Notes: generated by a model not told the origin, from the letters alone. A stretch of DNA of 64,000 nucleotides from an uncultured Caryophanales bacterium (GCA_905211645.1 CAJMBK010000004.1:1-64000); one strand, 5' to 3'. Positions 1-8,926 are shown, counted from the stretch's first letter. Translations and numbers: made by a program.

Positions 1-22
1 CAAACGTTTGTTTATTTGAATA

Positions 23-51
23 TTGTATTTACAAGTCTATTAAACTAATAT
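23..51 (+). promoter_or_regulatory. Candidate promoter of the FtsX-type ABC operon
   Basis: TTGTAT at 23-28 and TAATAT at 46-51 are 17 bp apart, upstream of the ABC ATPase gene. A CAAACGTTTG palindrome at positions 1-10, of the kind bound by LacI-family repressors, sits just upstream but is cut off by the window edge. Both are pattern matches only. Confidence 0.4.
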
Positions 52-105
52 AGTTAGAACAAAAACTATATTTCAACTATATTCTCGTTCGGAGGTATAA
101 AGAAA

Positions 106-810
106 ATGAAAACTATTTTAGAAGCAAAAAATGTTACTAAAGTCTTCCAAACTGCTAATAATAAAGTTGTTGCTTTAGATGATGTTTCTTTTAAAGTATA
201 CTCAGGCGAACTGGTTGTTATTTTAGGTCCATCAGGTGCAGGTAAATCAACACTTTTAAATGTAATCGGTGGTATGGACAAGGTCAGTTCAGGAAATTTG
301 ATTGTCAACGGTGAGGATATTTCTAAATACAATAAGAGCGATTTAACTCTTTATCGTAGAAATGAGATCGGATTCGTCTTCCAATTCTACAATTTGATGC
401 CAAATTTAACCGCATTGGAAAATATCGAACTCGCAACCGAACTTAAAGATGATTCTCTTGAACCTGCTTCTGTTTTAGAATCTGTCGGTTTGAAAGACAG
501 AATGAATAACTTCCCATCACAACTCTCAGGCGGTGAGCAACAACGTGTTTCTATCGCTCGTGCTTTGGCAAAGAATCCAAATATCGTTCTTTGCGATGAA
601 CCTACCGGTGCTTTGGACTATGTCACCGGTAAAAGTATTCTCGCTTTACTTGCTAAAGCGAGTAGAAAGATGAAAAAGACAGTTATTATTGTTACTCATA
701 ACCAAGCTCTCAAAGATTTTGGTGACAAGGTATTCTTTATTAAGAATGGACGTATCGAAAAGGAAGTTTACAATGAACATCCTAAAGATATTTCTGAAAT
801 CGAGTGGTAA
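106..810 (+). CDS. ABC transporter ATP-binding protein, MacB/LolD-type
   Basis: This is the ATPase subunit of a type VII (MacB/FtsX-like) ABC system; it hydrolyses ATP on the inner face of the membrane to drive the permease encoded next door. The 234-residue length fits a single nucleotide-binding domain. Visible motifs are Walker A GPSGAGKST at 41-49, a Q-loop glutamine at about 93, signature LSGGEQQR at 140-147, and Walker B IVLCDEP at 160-166 followed by TGALD. The start is fixed by GGAGGT about 9 nt upstream. The permease starts 6 nt after this stop, so the two are translationally linked. Substrate is unknown: relatives export peptides, lipoproteins or antibiotics. Confidence 0.9.
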   Translation: MKTILEAKNVTKVFQTANNKVVALDDVSFKVYSGELVVILGPSGAGKSTLLNVIGGMDKVSSGNLIVNGEDISKYNKSDLTLYRRNEIGFVFQFYNLMPNLTALENIELATELKDDSLEPASVLESVGLKDRMNNFPSQLSGGEQQRVSIARALAKNPNIVLCDEPTGALDYVTGKSILALLAKASRKMKKTVIIVTHNQALKDFGDKVFFIKNGRIEKEVYNEHPKDISEIEW

Positions 811-816
811 TTAATT

Positions 817-2697
817 ATGAAAGCATATAGTAAAACAATTTTAAGAATGTTCAAACACAATACGACAAGATTCCTTGCAAATTGTTTTATTGTTGTATTG
901 TCTTTGATTGTTTCTGTTGGTTTAGGAGCATTGGCTCCAATTATGAGAGATGTCGCCATTAATGACATGGATAAAACCCAAATCTCAGATATGATTGTTA
1001 AATCAACAAGCACATCAGGATTTTCTGATGAAGAAGTTGATGCAGTCAAAAAGTTAAACTTTGTTGATGATGTTGATACTTACTTTGTCAATGATTTTTC
1101 AGTAGATGATGAAGAAAGTTCTGATGGTGTTTTTATAACTAGATTCTATGCCATCGATTTAAAGGATCGTGCCTTCAATAAGATTGAACTTTTAGAAGGT
1201 GAATATCCAACAAAATTTGAAGAATGTGTTGTCGAAGTTGCAAATCATAACACTGTTGAATATAAAATCGGTGATAAGATTACAGTAACTTATGATGCAG
1301 GAATCATGCAAATTCCACTTGAATTTATCGTTACAGGAATTGTTTATAACCCATTATTCATGACTGTTGGTGATGAACCTAGCTATGTTGATAGTGATAT
1401 TGGTATCGATTCTGTTGTTTATATTGAAAAAGAAACACTTCCAACTTTGTATCAAACATTTTTACCTGATACAGACTTGATGATTAAATTTAAAAATAAC
1501 GGAAATTTCGAATATTTCGATGATAGTTATGATGATTTCAGTGCAGAAAAGAGTGAAATTATCCTTGATACTTTAGCTGCATTTAACACTGAAAATGATC
1601 ATGAATACGTTTCTCTCACTTTGAAAGAGAATTTCTCTTACACATTATTTGAATCATACTACGATAAGATTGTTCTATTAAGTTTCGTCTTGCCAATCTT
1701 CTTCGTTCTTGTTTGTGCTTTAGTTAATTCAATCACAATTTCAAGATTAATTGCAGATGAAAGAACCCTTATCGGATGTTACTTCTCACAAGGTATTGAA
1801 AAGAAAACAATCTTGAATAAATACATGTTATTCACTATTGTTTCAGTCGGTTTAGGTATTTTAATTGGTTTCCCACTTGGTTATTATCTATTACCTTATG
1901 TTGTCTTTCCTGCGGTAAAGAATGTTATTTACCTATCTGGAATTATCTACGAAAGTGGTACGGTACTTGGCTTAATTTACACGGCAGTTATCTTCTTAGC
2001 GGCAATATTTATTACTTTAGGTGTTGTTCTCAACACGTTAAAAGAAACTCCTTGTTTACTTTTGCAACCTAAAGCTCCTAAAGCAGGTAAAAAGATTTTA
2101 CTCGAAAGAATTAAACCTTTATGGAAACCATTACCATTTAGAATTAAATCTTCTTTAAGAAATATCTTCAGACAGAAGAAAAACTTCATTCTCACATTAC
2201 TTTCAATTATTGGTACAACATTTTTGATGTTCTTTGGTTTTTCACTCTTAGATATTTCAAGAAAACTTGTTAATGACCCACTATTCTCAGAGGTTGCAAG
2301 TTCCATGGAACCAATCTCTAGCTTTGTTATTATCATTGCAATCTTACTTTCCATCTTAGTTGTCTACAACTTAGCAAATATGAATATTCAGGAAAGAAGC
2401 AGAGAGTTAGCAACGCTTAAAGTTCTTGGTTATCAAGACATTGAATGTTCTTTCTACACATTTAGAGAAATCTTATTCATTTCCATCTTTGGTATCATCT
2501 TAGGTGTCCCAATTTCCTATGTAATTACTAAGTACATTATCTACTTCTTGGACTTTGGAACAGTTGATTATGTTAAATGGTATTCATACGTTTTAACTAT
2601 GGCAATCACCTTTTTCTCAACGCTTATTATCAACTTCATCCTCTATCCAAAGGTTATCAAGATCAACATGAACGACTCTCTTAAGACCTTGGATTAA
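817..2697 (+). CDS. ABC transporter permease, FtsX/MacB family
   Basis: Membrane partner of the upstream ATPase. It has an N-terminal membrane helix (about residues 15-40), a large acidic extracytoplasmic domain (about 45-285, MacB_PCD-like), three helices (about 285-410), and a second FtsX domain with four helices from about 455 to 620. The C-terminal half keeps the FtsX signature region around NLANMNIQERSRELATLKVL, which couples the permease to the ATPase. The start lies 6 nt after the ATPase stop and lacks its own strong SD, suggesting coupling. No dedicated adaptor or regulator gene is nearby, so the substrate cannot be named. Confidence 0.85.
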   Translation: MKAYSKTILRMFKHNTTRFLANCFIVVLSLIVSVGLGALAPIMRDVAINDMDKTQISDMIVKSTSTSGFSDEEVDAVKKLNFVDDVDTYFVNDFSVDDEESSDGVFITRFYAIDLKDRAFNKIELLEGEYPTKFEECVVEVANHNTVEYKIGDKITVTYDAGIMQIPLEFIVTGIVYNPLFMTVGDEPSYVDSDIGIDSVVYIEKETLPTLYQTFLPDTDLMIKFKNNGNFEYFDDSYDDFSAEKSEIILDTLAAFNTENDHEYVSLTLKENFSYTLFESYYDKIVLLSFVLPIFFVLVCALVNSITISRLIADERTLIGCYFSQGIEKKTILNKYMLFTIVSVGLGILIGFPLGYYLLPYVVFPAVKNVIYLSGIIYESGTVLGLIYTAVIFLAAIFITLGVVLNTLKETPCLLLQPKAPKAGKKILLERIKPLWKPLPFRIKSSLRNIFRQKKNFILTLLSIIGTTFLMFFGFSLLDISRKLVNDPLFSEVASSMEPISSFVIIIAILLSILVVYNLANMNIQERSRELATLKVLGYQDIECSFYTFREILFISIFGIILGVPISYVITKYIIYFLDFGTVDYVKWYSYVLTMAITFFSTLIINFILYPKVIKINMNDSLKTLD

Positions 2698-2767
2698 TCT
2701 TAAAAACCGTGCGAAATCCAACACATTTTTAAGAAAATTTAAGAAATTAAAATTAAACAATAAAATT

Positions 2768-2802
2768 TTAGCAGTCATTACTTGCAACTGCTAATTTTTT
2801 TT
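2768..2802 (+). terminator. Intrinsic terminator after the ABC operon
   Basis: Inverted repeat TTAGCAGT/ACTGCTAA (2768-2775 and 2787-2794) with an 11-nt loop, followed at once by eight T residues (2795-2802). The T-tract runs directly into the htpG -10 box. Confidence 0.85.
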
Positions 2803-2809
2803 ATATAAT
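2782..2809 (+). promoter_or_regulatory. Candidate htpG promoter overlapping the terminator
   Basis: TATAAT at 2804-2809 with TTGCAA at 2782-2787 (16-bp spacer). The -35 box lies in the loop and stem of the preceding terminator. No CIRCE (HrcA) inverted repeat is visible, so HrcA-type heat-shock control is not supported. Confidence 0.55.
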
Positions 2810-2838
2810 ATTATGCGAAAAGGAGATTTAAAAGATTT

Positions 2839-4752
2839 ATGAAAGAACAAAAAGTATTTCAGACTCAAACAAAAGAGCTTTTAAATTTAATGATTAATTC
2901 AATCTATTCCAACAAGGATATTTTCTTAAGAGAGTTAATTTCAAACGCATCTGATGCTATTGATAAATATAAATATTTCCAATTAACTGATTCCACTAAG
3001 TATCCAGTTAAGAATGATTTCCAAATTACACTTAAAACAAATCCAGATTTAAGAACTTTGACAATTATCGATAATGGTATTGGTATGACTAAGGATGAAG
3101 TTATCAATAATTTAGGTACCATTGCAAAATCTGGTTCCAAAGAATTTATTGAAAACCTCAAGAAAGCACAATCAGATGAAAAGAGTGAAATTATCGGTCA
3201 ATTCGGTGTTGGTTTCTACGCTTCATTCATGGTTGCTAAGAAAGTTGAAGTTAGAACTAGATCTTTAAGTGATACAACCGGTTATTTATTCACTTCCGAT
3301 GGTGTTGATTCTTACTCAATTGAAGAGATTGAAAAGAATGATACTGGTACAGAAATCACTTTGTATCTTAAAGATGATGTTGACGAAGAAGATTACACCA
3401 AGTATCTTTCTGATTATGAAATTGAAGATTTAGTTAAGAAGTATTCTGACTACATCCGTTATCCTATTGTTCTTGAAATTGTTAAAAAAGAACAAGTTAA
3501 AAACGATAAAGGTGAACCAGTTGAAGGTGAATTCTCAACTACAACTGAAAATAAGACCTTAAATTCCATGGTTCCTTTATGGAAGAAACCTAGAAAAGAT
3601 GTTTCCGATGAGGATTTAAATAACTTCTACAAGAATCAATTCACCGATTATGAAAATCCATTTGCTTCACTTTATATTAAAGCAGAAGGTATGATGGAAT
3701 ATGATGCTTTGGTCTTTATTCCTAACCATGCACCTTACAATTTATATTCTGACAGCTATGAAAAAGGTTTGGATTTATACGTTAAGGATGTTTTTATCAA
3801 ATCTCATACTAAGGAATTAGTTCCTGAGTATTTGAAGTTTATTAAAGGTGTTGTCAATTCTAATGATTTGCCACTTAACATCTCTCGTGAAATGCTTCAA
3901 AATGCTCCTGTTTTGAAGAAGATTCAAACAAATATTGAAAAGAAAGTTCTCGATAAATTAGCTGATATCAAGAAAGAAGATATTGAAAAGTACATCAAAT
4001 TCTTTGATGTATTTGGTAATAATCTCAAGTATGGTATCTACTCTTCATACGGTCAAAAAGCTGAATCCATTCAAGATTTACTTATCTTCCATCATATGAA
4101 AGCTGATGACAGAATTGATTTAGCCAAATATCTGGAAGAAAATAAGGATAGTAAATATATTTACTATGCTTCTGGAAATTCTTTGGAAGCTATCAAACTC
4201 TTACCTCAACTTGAAAAATATAGAAAAGATAACATCGATGTTCTCTTCTTCAAAGATGAAATTGACGAATTTACATTCATGATGATGAAGAAGTACAAAG
4301 ATAAAGAATTCAAATCTATCACTGAAGTTGATGAAAACGAAGTCTCTGCTGAAGATAAAGAAAAACTTAATGATTTGAATGCAAAATACAAACGTATTTT
4401 GGATGATATTAAAGAATCATTGAAGGATAAAGTTGATGAAGTTAGCTTCTCAACTAAGTTAGTTGATTCACCTGTTTGTATTGAAAACCAAAAAGGTATT
4501 TCACTTAACATGGAACATGTTTTAAATGAAAATCCTAACTTGGAAGAAAAGGTTAAAGCTCAAAAGGTTTTACAAATTAATCCAGATCATGCTTTATTCA
4601 CTGCAATCAGCAATTTAACAAGTGATGAAGATATTCAAAAATACGGTAAGTTACTCTACGAAGAAGCACTTATCTTGCAAGGTTTTGATATTTCAGATAA
4701 GCAAGAATTCGTTAAAAATCTAAACGAATTGATGATTAAATCTATCAAGTAA
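2839..4752 (+). CDS. htpG: Molecular chaperone HtpG (Hsp90)
   Basis: ATP-dependent Hsp90 chaperone of the cytosol, which remodels late-stage folding clients. The 637 residues match the usual bacterial length (about 620-640). The N-terminal GHKL ATPase shows the four Bergerat-fold motifs: NASDAIDK near residue 36, DNGIGMT near 80, GQFGVGFYASFMV near 117, and GTEITL near 170. The middle domain includes NISREMLQ, with the conserved Arg that senses the gamma phosphate. An acidic, Lys-rich C-terminal dimerisation region follows. AAAAGGAG about 12 nt upstream supports the start. The gene is monocistronic, with a promoter fused to the upstream terminator and a strong hairpin 3 nt after the stop. Confidence 0.97.
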   Translation: MKEQKVFQTQTKELLNLMINSIYSNKDIFLRELISNASDAIDKYKYFQLTDSTKYPVKNDFQITLKTNPDLRTLTIIDNGIGMTKDEVINNLGTIAKSGSKEFIENLKKAQSDEKSEIIGQFGVGFYASFMVAKKVEVRTRSLSDTTGYLFTSDGVDSYSIEEIEKNDTGTEITLYLKDDVDEEDYTKYLSDYEIEDLVKKYSDYIRYPIVLEIVKKEQVKNDKGEPVEGEFSTTTENKTLNSMVPLWKKPRKDVSDEDLNNFYKNQFTDYENPFASLYIKAEGMMEYDALVFIPNHAPYNLYSDSYEKGLDLYVKDVFIKSHTKELVPEYLKFIKGVVNSNDLPLNISREMLQNAPVLKKIQTNIEKKVLDKLADIKKEDIEKYIKFFDVFGNNLKYGIYSSYGQKAESIQDLLIFHHMKADDRIDLAKYLEENKDSKYIYYASGNSLEAIKLLPQLEKYRKDNIDVLFFKDEIDEFTFMMMKKYKDKEFKSITEVDENEVSAEDKEKLNDLNAKYKRILDDIKESLKDKVDEVSFSTKLVDSPVCIENQKGISLNMEHVLNENPNLEEKVKAQKVLQINPDHALFTAISNLTSDEDIQKYGKLLYEEALILQGFDISDKQEFVKNLNELMIKSIK

Positions 4753-4754
4753 TT

Positions 4755-4792
4755 ATTAGGTCACGAAATTTCGTGACCTAATTTAATTTTTT
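4755..4792 (+). terminator. htpG: htpG terminator
   Basis: A 14-bp arm inverted repeat (4755-4768 with 4769-4782; core AGGTCACGAAA/TTTCGTGACCT) with a minimal loop, followed by the T-rich stretch TTAATTTTTT. Only 3 nt separate it from the htpG stop. Confidence 0.9.
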
Positions 4793-4817
4793 AGAACAAA
4801 ATGAAATTGTTATATTT

Positions 4818-4823
4818 TATAAT
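4818..4823 (+). promoter_or_regulatory. -10 box placing transcription start at the 4830 ATG
   Basis: A perfect TATAAT ends 6 nt before the ATG at 4830, so transcription would begin at or next to the start codon. No SD sequence fits in the space. No convincing -35 box is seen. Confidence 0.45.
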
Positions 4824-4829
4824 TTTCAC

Positions 4830-5453
4830 ATGCATGAAAAAAATAAGTTAGTTAACACTATTCATTACAATGGGAAAAAGAAGAACCCAATTGGAAAGCT
4901 TTGTTTATGTGCATTCAACTCCGAAAGTGAAAGAATTCCATTTACTTTCAACTACGGACACAGTTTTGTTATTATCCAAAATGATAGTGATAAAGATATT
5001 TATATCAATGATTTCTGCTTAAAAGCACACCAGAGATGTTCAATCGGCGGTTGGGGACAAAGACATCATATCGGTCTTTGGTACAACCTTGAAATCTATT
5101 ACTTCATGCTCAATAGATATTTAGGTAGAGCATGCTTAATCACTGAAATTGAAGAGGATGATATTCCTAAACTTGCTGAATTTATTAGAACTCATGATCA
5201 TTGGTCTACAAAATATAATTGTTCAACAACTGCAATTGGTATGTACAATTCAGTTTGCAATAAAGAAGATATCGTCGAAGAAGGTAAAAATCTTATTCCA
5301 GGTAAACTCTACGATAAGATTTGCATGAGAGATGCTCATCTTTTTGACCAATCCTTGGAAGGTGAATTTTCAAAACCAGGTTATTTTTCAGAGGATGGCT
5401 ATGAAGAATATGATTTTGACTGGAAACATAAAGAAAGGTACATGGTTAAATGA
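4830..5453 (+). CDS. Unknown protein, possible permuted NlpC/P60 (LRAT/YiiX-like) fold
   Basis: A 207-residue soluble protein with no signal peptide or membrane helix. What can be seen is a histidine in NYGHSFVII (about residues 43-51), then later YNCSTTAIGMYN (about 130-141) with a cysteine at the start of a likely helix. A His-first, Cys-later order with an NC(S/V)T-like motif is typical of circularly permuted NlpC/P60 papain-like enzymes (LRAT, YiiX). That assignment is inference. It has no SD and a -10 box 6 nt upstream, so its mRNA may be leaderless. Its TGA overlaps the next ATG by 4 nt, and the three genes 4830-6020 form one tightly overlapping unit. Confidence 0.6.
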   Translation: MHEKNKLVNTIHYNGKKKNPIGKLCLCAFNSESERIPFTFNYGHSFVIIQNDSDKDIYINDFCLKAHQRCSIGGWGQRHHIGLWYNLEIYYFMLNRYLGRACLITEIEEDDIPKLAEFIRTHDHWSTKYNCSTTAIGMYNSVCNKEDIVEEGKNLIPGKLYDKICMRDAHLFDQSLEGEFSKPGYFSEDGYEEYDFDWKHKERYMVK

Positions 5454-5689
5454 ACACATTACAAATCATCTTGCTAGTTGTTGGTGTAGTCTTTGCTCTT
5501 GGTGCATTAATCTGTATTCCTCTTGCAATTTTGTATCTTTATTGCAGCCATACTCAGCCAAGATTTATTGCAAAAAATGGTAAAAAGACCTATTCATTCG
5601 GTTTTATCTCCGAAGGATTAGGATTTATTGCAATCTTTTTAGCAATGGCTTTGATAGGAGGACTCTGTTTAACCTATGCCTTCATCTGA
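5450..5689 (+). CDS. Small membrane protein, two predicted helices
   Basis: A 79-residue protein not recognised from any family. Two hydrophobic segments (about residues 5-32 and 52-77) flank a short basic loop KNGKKTYS. The gene starts with an ATGA overlap on the preceding gene and overlaps the following gene by 14 nt, so translation is probably coupled through all three. The tight linkage suggests that it anchors or assists the product of the 4830 gene, but nothing in the sequence proves a role. Confidence 0.65.
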   Translation: MNTLQIILLVVGVVFALGALICIPLAILYLYCSHTQPRFIAKNGKKTYSFGFISEGLGFIAIFLAMALIGGLCLTYAFI

Positions 5690-6020
5690 AATTAAGAATT
5701 TTAAAAAATTAAGAAACTTTGTTTCTTTTGCACATATCGATTACTTTTATATTGAAGGTGAAAAGTTAGTTTTAACTTTGAATATCTTAAATGAAGGTAA
5801 ATCTTTAGAAGCAACAGAAGAGATTTACTCAAAGTATTGTTTAATTTTTAATAATATTTCAGAGTTTAATTACACACCAAAATATAAATTTGCTTCTTTA
5901 ACTCTTGCAGATATCATGCAAGACGAAGACTTCTTCACAATTTTTATTCATGAAGGTGATTCTGATGAAGCTAACGAAATGAGTTTCTATTCTTCAGGAT
6001 TTGAAATCTATCAGATTTAA
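5676..6020 (+). CDS. Unknown small soluble protein
   Basis: A 114-residue acidic protein with no recognisable motif, rich in Phe, Tyr and Glu and predicted soluble. It is the third member of the overlapping cluster; its ATG lies 14 nt inside the membrane-protein gene, with AGGAGG about 13 nt upstream. Its 3' end overlaps the convergent rarA stop by 4 nt (6017-6020), leaving no room for a separate terminator. Confidence 0.6.
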   Translation: MPSSEIKNFKKLRNFVSFAHIDYFYIEGEKLVLTLNILNEGKSLEATEEIYSKYCLIFNNISEFNYTPKYKFASLTLADIMQDEDFFTIFIHEGDSDEANEMSFYSSGFEIYQI

Positions 6021-7291
6021 TCCTTCTTATATTTAGCTTTAAGTTCTCTCATATTGGAAGATTTATATAACTCTTCCAATTTTTTATAGTTTTCATTTAA
6101 TGCTTTTTCGTAGGTTGAAGTGCCATTTGATTGATAAACTTTTTCGTTTTCTAAACCTTCAGGCATGTAGATTAAATGAGGAAGTAGTTTGAAATTGCCA
6201 TAAGGATAACCATCTTCAGTATTTTGATTGACTGGATTAAGTTTTAAATATTCTCTAACTGAAGTTGGATGTTTATTGATAAGATCAATTGCATTATCAA
6301 TAGACATTTCAGCAGTCTTGGATTTAGGAGATAATGCTAAATCAATTACAGCAAAAGAAAGTGGAATTCTTGCTTCAGGCATTCCAACTTCTCTGGCAAC
6401 CATGCATGCGTTATAAACTCTATTAACTGCATGAGGATTTCCAAAACCAACATCTTCATAAGCAGTGACAAGAAGACGTCTTGTTAAACCTTCAACATCT
6501 CCACCTAAAAGTAATTTTCCTAAATAGTATAAAGCTGCATTTACATCACTGCCTCTGATACTTTTTTGAAGTGCAGACACAGTGTTGTAATGTTCGTTTT
6601 CATCTTTATCTGCTAGATAATTAGGCAAGAAATTCAATCTTTTAACTTCTTCAAGGCCAATTTCTTCATCCTTAAGATAGTTTAAAGAAAGTGTTTCAAC
6701 AACACTTAAAGCGAATCTCATATCCCCGTTAGAAATGCTAGCGATGTAATGAATTGCCTCTTTTGTGAAATTTCTTTCATTATTTAATCCATCAGGATGT
6801 TTAATTGCTCTTTGAATTCCATACTCAACTGATTCAATTGTTGGATTTTTAACTTCAATTAAATGAACTCTACTTCTGATAGCAGGATTTAATGCTAACA
6901 TTGGATTTGCAGTTGTTGTACCAATAATGTAGAAATTACCTTGTTCAAGTAAAGGTAACAAGATATTTTGTTTAGTTTTGTTTAGTTCATGAATTTCATC
7001 GATGATGACAATTGCAGGAAAATGATTTCTTGCATCTTCAAATGTGTCAATCATATCCTGCTTAGAACAATTGGTAGCATTTAAAAAGTATTTTGAAGCA
7101 TTCAAAGAATTTACAACTGCATTTGCAATTGTAGTTTTTCCACATCCTGGATTTCCATATAAAACAACATTTACAAACATGTCATTTTTGATGCAATTTC
7201 TAAAAAAACCATTTTCACCGACAAGGTTTTCATGTCCGATAACTTCGTCGATATTATTTGGTCTAACTCTGAATGCGAGTGGCTTTTTCAT
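6017..7291 (-). CDS. rarA: Replication-associated recombination protein RarA (MgsA)
   Basis: AAA+ ATPase related to clamp-loader subunits and RuvB; it acts at stalled replication forks. The 424-residue length is normal. Walker A GNPGCGKTT is at 46-54, Walker B IVIIDEIHEL at 94-103, and sensor 1 lies in GTTTANP. The C-terminal MgsA/RarA domain has the typical stretches RGSDVNAALYYLGKLL and TRRLLVTAYEDVGFGNP. AAGGT upstream supports the start. The gene diverges from dtd across a 47-bp region that holds the dtd promoter, and converges on the unknown at 5676-6020. Confidence 0.93.
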   Translation of the reverse strand: MKKPLAFRVRPNNIDEVIGHENLVGENGFFRNCIKNDMFVNVVLYGNPGCGKTTIANAVVNSLNASKYFLNATNCSKQDMIDTFEDARNHFPAIVIIDEIHELNKTKQNILLPLLEQGNFYIIGTTTANPMLALNPAIRSRVHLIEVKNPTIESVEYGIQRAIKHPDGLNNERNFTKEAIHYIASISNGDMRFALSVVETLSLNYLKDEEIGLEEVKRLNFLPNYLADKDENEHYNTVSALQKSIRGSDVNAALYYLGKLLLGGDVEGLTRRLLVTAYEDVGFGNPHAVNRVYNACMVAREVGMPEARIPLSFAVIDLALSPKSKTAEMSIDNAIDLINKHPTSVREYLKLNPVNQNTEDGYPYGNFKLLPHLIYMPEGLENEKVYQSNGTSTYEKALNENYKKLEELYKSSNMRELKAKYKKD

Positions 7292-7303
7292 CTTAGTTCT
7301 ACC

Positions 7304-7332
7304 TTGTTTAACTGATAAAATAATTTTAAAAT
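7304..7332 (+). promoter_or_regulatory. dtd promoter, predicted leaderless start
   Basis: TTGTTT at 7304-7309, a 17-bp spacer and TAAAAT at 7327-7332. The ATG of dtd begins at 7339, 6 nt after the -10 box, which is where RNA polymerase would initiate. No SD lies upstream of that ATG. Confidence 0.6.
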
Positions 7333-7338
7333 ATTTAC

Positions 7339-7794
7339 ATGAAAATTGTTATTCAAATAGTTAATAAAGCTAGTGTAACTGTTGATAATAAATTGGTTTC
7401 TTCAATCGGTTTTGGCGAGATGATTTTAGTAAGTTTCACTGAGAATGATACTTATCAAACAGTTGATAAAATGATTGATAAACTTTTAAAATTACGTATC
7501 TTCGAGGATGAAAATGGTAAAACCAATTTATCAATCAAAGATAAAGATGGTGAAATCTTAGCTGTTAGTCAGTTCACTTTATACGCAGATTTATATAAGA
7601 CAAATAGGCCAAGTTTTATCAAGTGCTTGAATAAAGATAAAGCTGTTGTCTTCTACGACTATTTCTGTGAACAATTGAAACAGAAATATTCAAAGGTTAA
7701 GTTTGGAATTTTCCATGCCAATATGATTGTCAGTTTGGATAATAAAGGTCCATTTACAATCATCTTGGATAGTAAGGAGTTAGGTTATGAGTAA
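7339..7794 (+). CDS. dtd: D-aminoacyl-tRNA deacylase
   Basis: Removes D-amino acids, and mischarged glycine, from tRNA in the cytosol. The 151 residues match the family. The two active-site motifs are present: SQFTL at 77-81 (the SQxTL motif) and NKGPFT at 135-140, where the family normally has the (N)xGPxT cis-Pro motif. The stop overlaps the mnmA start by 8 nt, making a two-gene tRNA quality and modification operon. The start codon appears to be at or within a nucleotide of the transcription start, so the message is probably leaderless. Confidence 0.94.
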   Translation: MKIVIQIVNKASVTVDNKLVSSIGFGEMILVSFTENDTYQTVDKMIDKLLKLRIFEDENGKTNLSIKDKDGEILAVSQFTLYADLYKTNRPSFIKCLNKDKAVVFYDYFCEQLKQKYSKVKFGIFHANMIVSLDNKGPFTIILDSKELGYE

Positions 7795-8926
7795 AAAGGT
7801 ATTGTTAGGTTTATCCGGCGGAGTTGATTCCGCTGTTGCTGCATATTTACTTAAAGAACAAGGTTATGATGTAACTGGATGTTTCATGAGAAACTGGGAT
7901 AGTATTACTAACAATGATATTTTAGGTAATCCAACTCTTTCTGGAAGTAAATGTTCACAAGAATTAGATTATGATGATGCAGTTAAAACTGCTCAAGAAA
8001 TTGGTATTCCAATTATGAGAGTTGACTTTATCAAAGAATATTGGGATTACGTTTTCCAAAAATTCTTGGATACTTACAAACGTGGTTATACTCCAAACCC
8101 AGACGTTTTCTGCAACAAGTACATCAAATTTGAAGCTTTTAGAAAATTTGCAATGGATAAAGGTTTTGACTATATCGCCATGGGTCACTATGCAAAAAGA
8201 GTTGATAAAGATGGTTACTCTTACCTTTACAAAGCTTTTGATAAGAACAAAGATCAGTCTTACTTCTTAGTTGAAATCAATGAAGAACAACTTTCTTCAT
8301 GCTTATTCCCACTTTCTGATATAACAAAGAATGAAGTTAGAGATATTGCTACTAAATTGAATTTAACAATTGCAAAGAAAAAAGATTCAACCGGTGTATG
8401 CTTTATCGGTGAAAGACACTTCAAGGAATTTTTATCTAATTATTTACCAAGTAAACAAGGTGATATTGTTGATATTGTTCATAACAAAGTTATCGGAAAA
8501 CATAGTGGAGTTATGTACTACACGGTAGGTCAAAGAAAAGGCTTGAATATTGGCGGAATAAAAGGCTATGAGATGGATCCATTCTTTGTTGTTGGCAAGG
8601 ATTTAGAAAAGAATATTCTTTATGTTTGCCAAGAAAGAAATAACGAGTATAGATTTTCATCTAAAGCATTAATTTCAAATATCAATTTCATTCAACCACA
8701 ATATCCAACTGAGCCAATTGATATCAACGTAAAATTCAGATACCGTGGTCCAGATATGCCTGTAAAACTTGAGTTTATCGATAAAACTACTGCATATTTA
8801 CACTATAACAATTACGCTTATGTTACCAAAGGTCAAATTGCTGCTTTCTACATCGGAGAGATGTGTTTAGGTGGTGGTGAAATCGAAAAAATTTATGATA
8901 AAAATGGTAAAGAAATCACCATTTAA
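7787..8926 (+). CDS. mnmA: tRNA-specific 2-thiouridylase MnmA
   Basis: Adds sulfur at position 2 of the wobble uridine in tRNA Lys, Glu and Gln. The 379-residue protein has the PP-loop SGGVDS at 10-15 for ATP binding. The catalytic cysteine pair is C109 in PNPDVFC and C205 in STGVCFIGER. The C-terminal beta-barrel region is complete. The ATG overlaps the end of dtd by 8 nt and is preceded by AAGGAG. No cysteine desulfurase gene is adjacent. Confidence 0.96.
   Translation: MSKKVLLGLSGGVDSAVAAYLLKEQGYDVTGCFMRNWDSITNNDILGNPTLSGSKCSQELDYDDAVKTAQEIGIPIMRVDFIKEYWDYVFQKFLDTYKRGYTPNPDVFCNKYIKFEAFRKFAMDKGFDYIAMGHYAKRVDKDGYSYLYKAFDKNKDQSYFLVEINEEQLSSCLFPLSDITKNEVRDIATKLNLTIAKKKDSTGVCFIGERHFKEFLSNYLPSKQGDIVDIVHNKVIGKHSGVMYYTVGQRKGLNIGGIKGYEMDPFFVVGKDLEKNILYVCQERNNEYRFSSKALISNINFIQPQYPTEPIDINVKFRYRGPDMPVKLEFIDKTTAYLHYNNYAYVTKGQIAAFYIGEMCLGGGEIEKIYDKNGKEITI

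Noticed and set aside
2697..2838. CIRCE heat-shock operator before htpG
   Set aside because: No TTAGCACTC-N9-GAGTGCTAA inverted repeat is present; the TTAGCAGT hairpin is followed by T8 and is a terminator.
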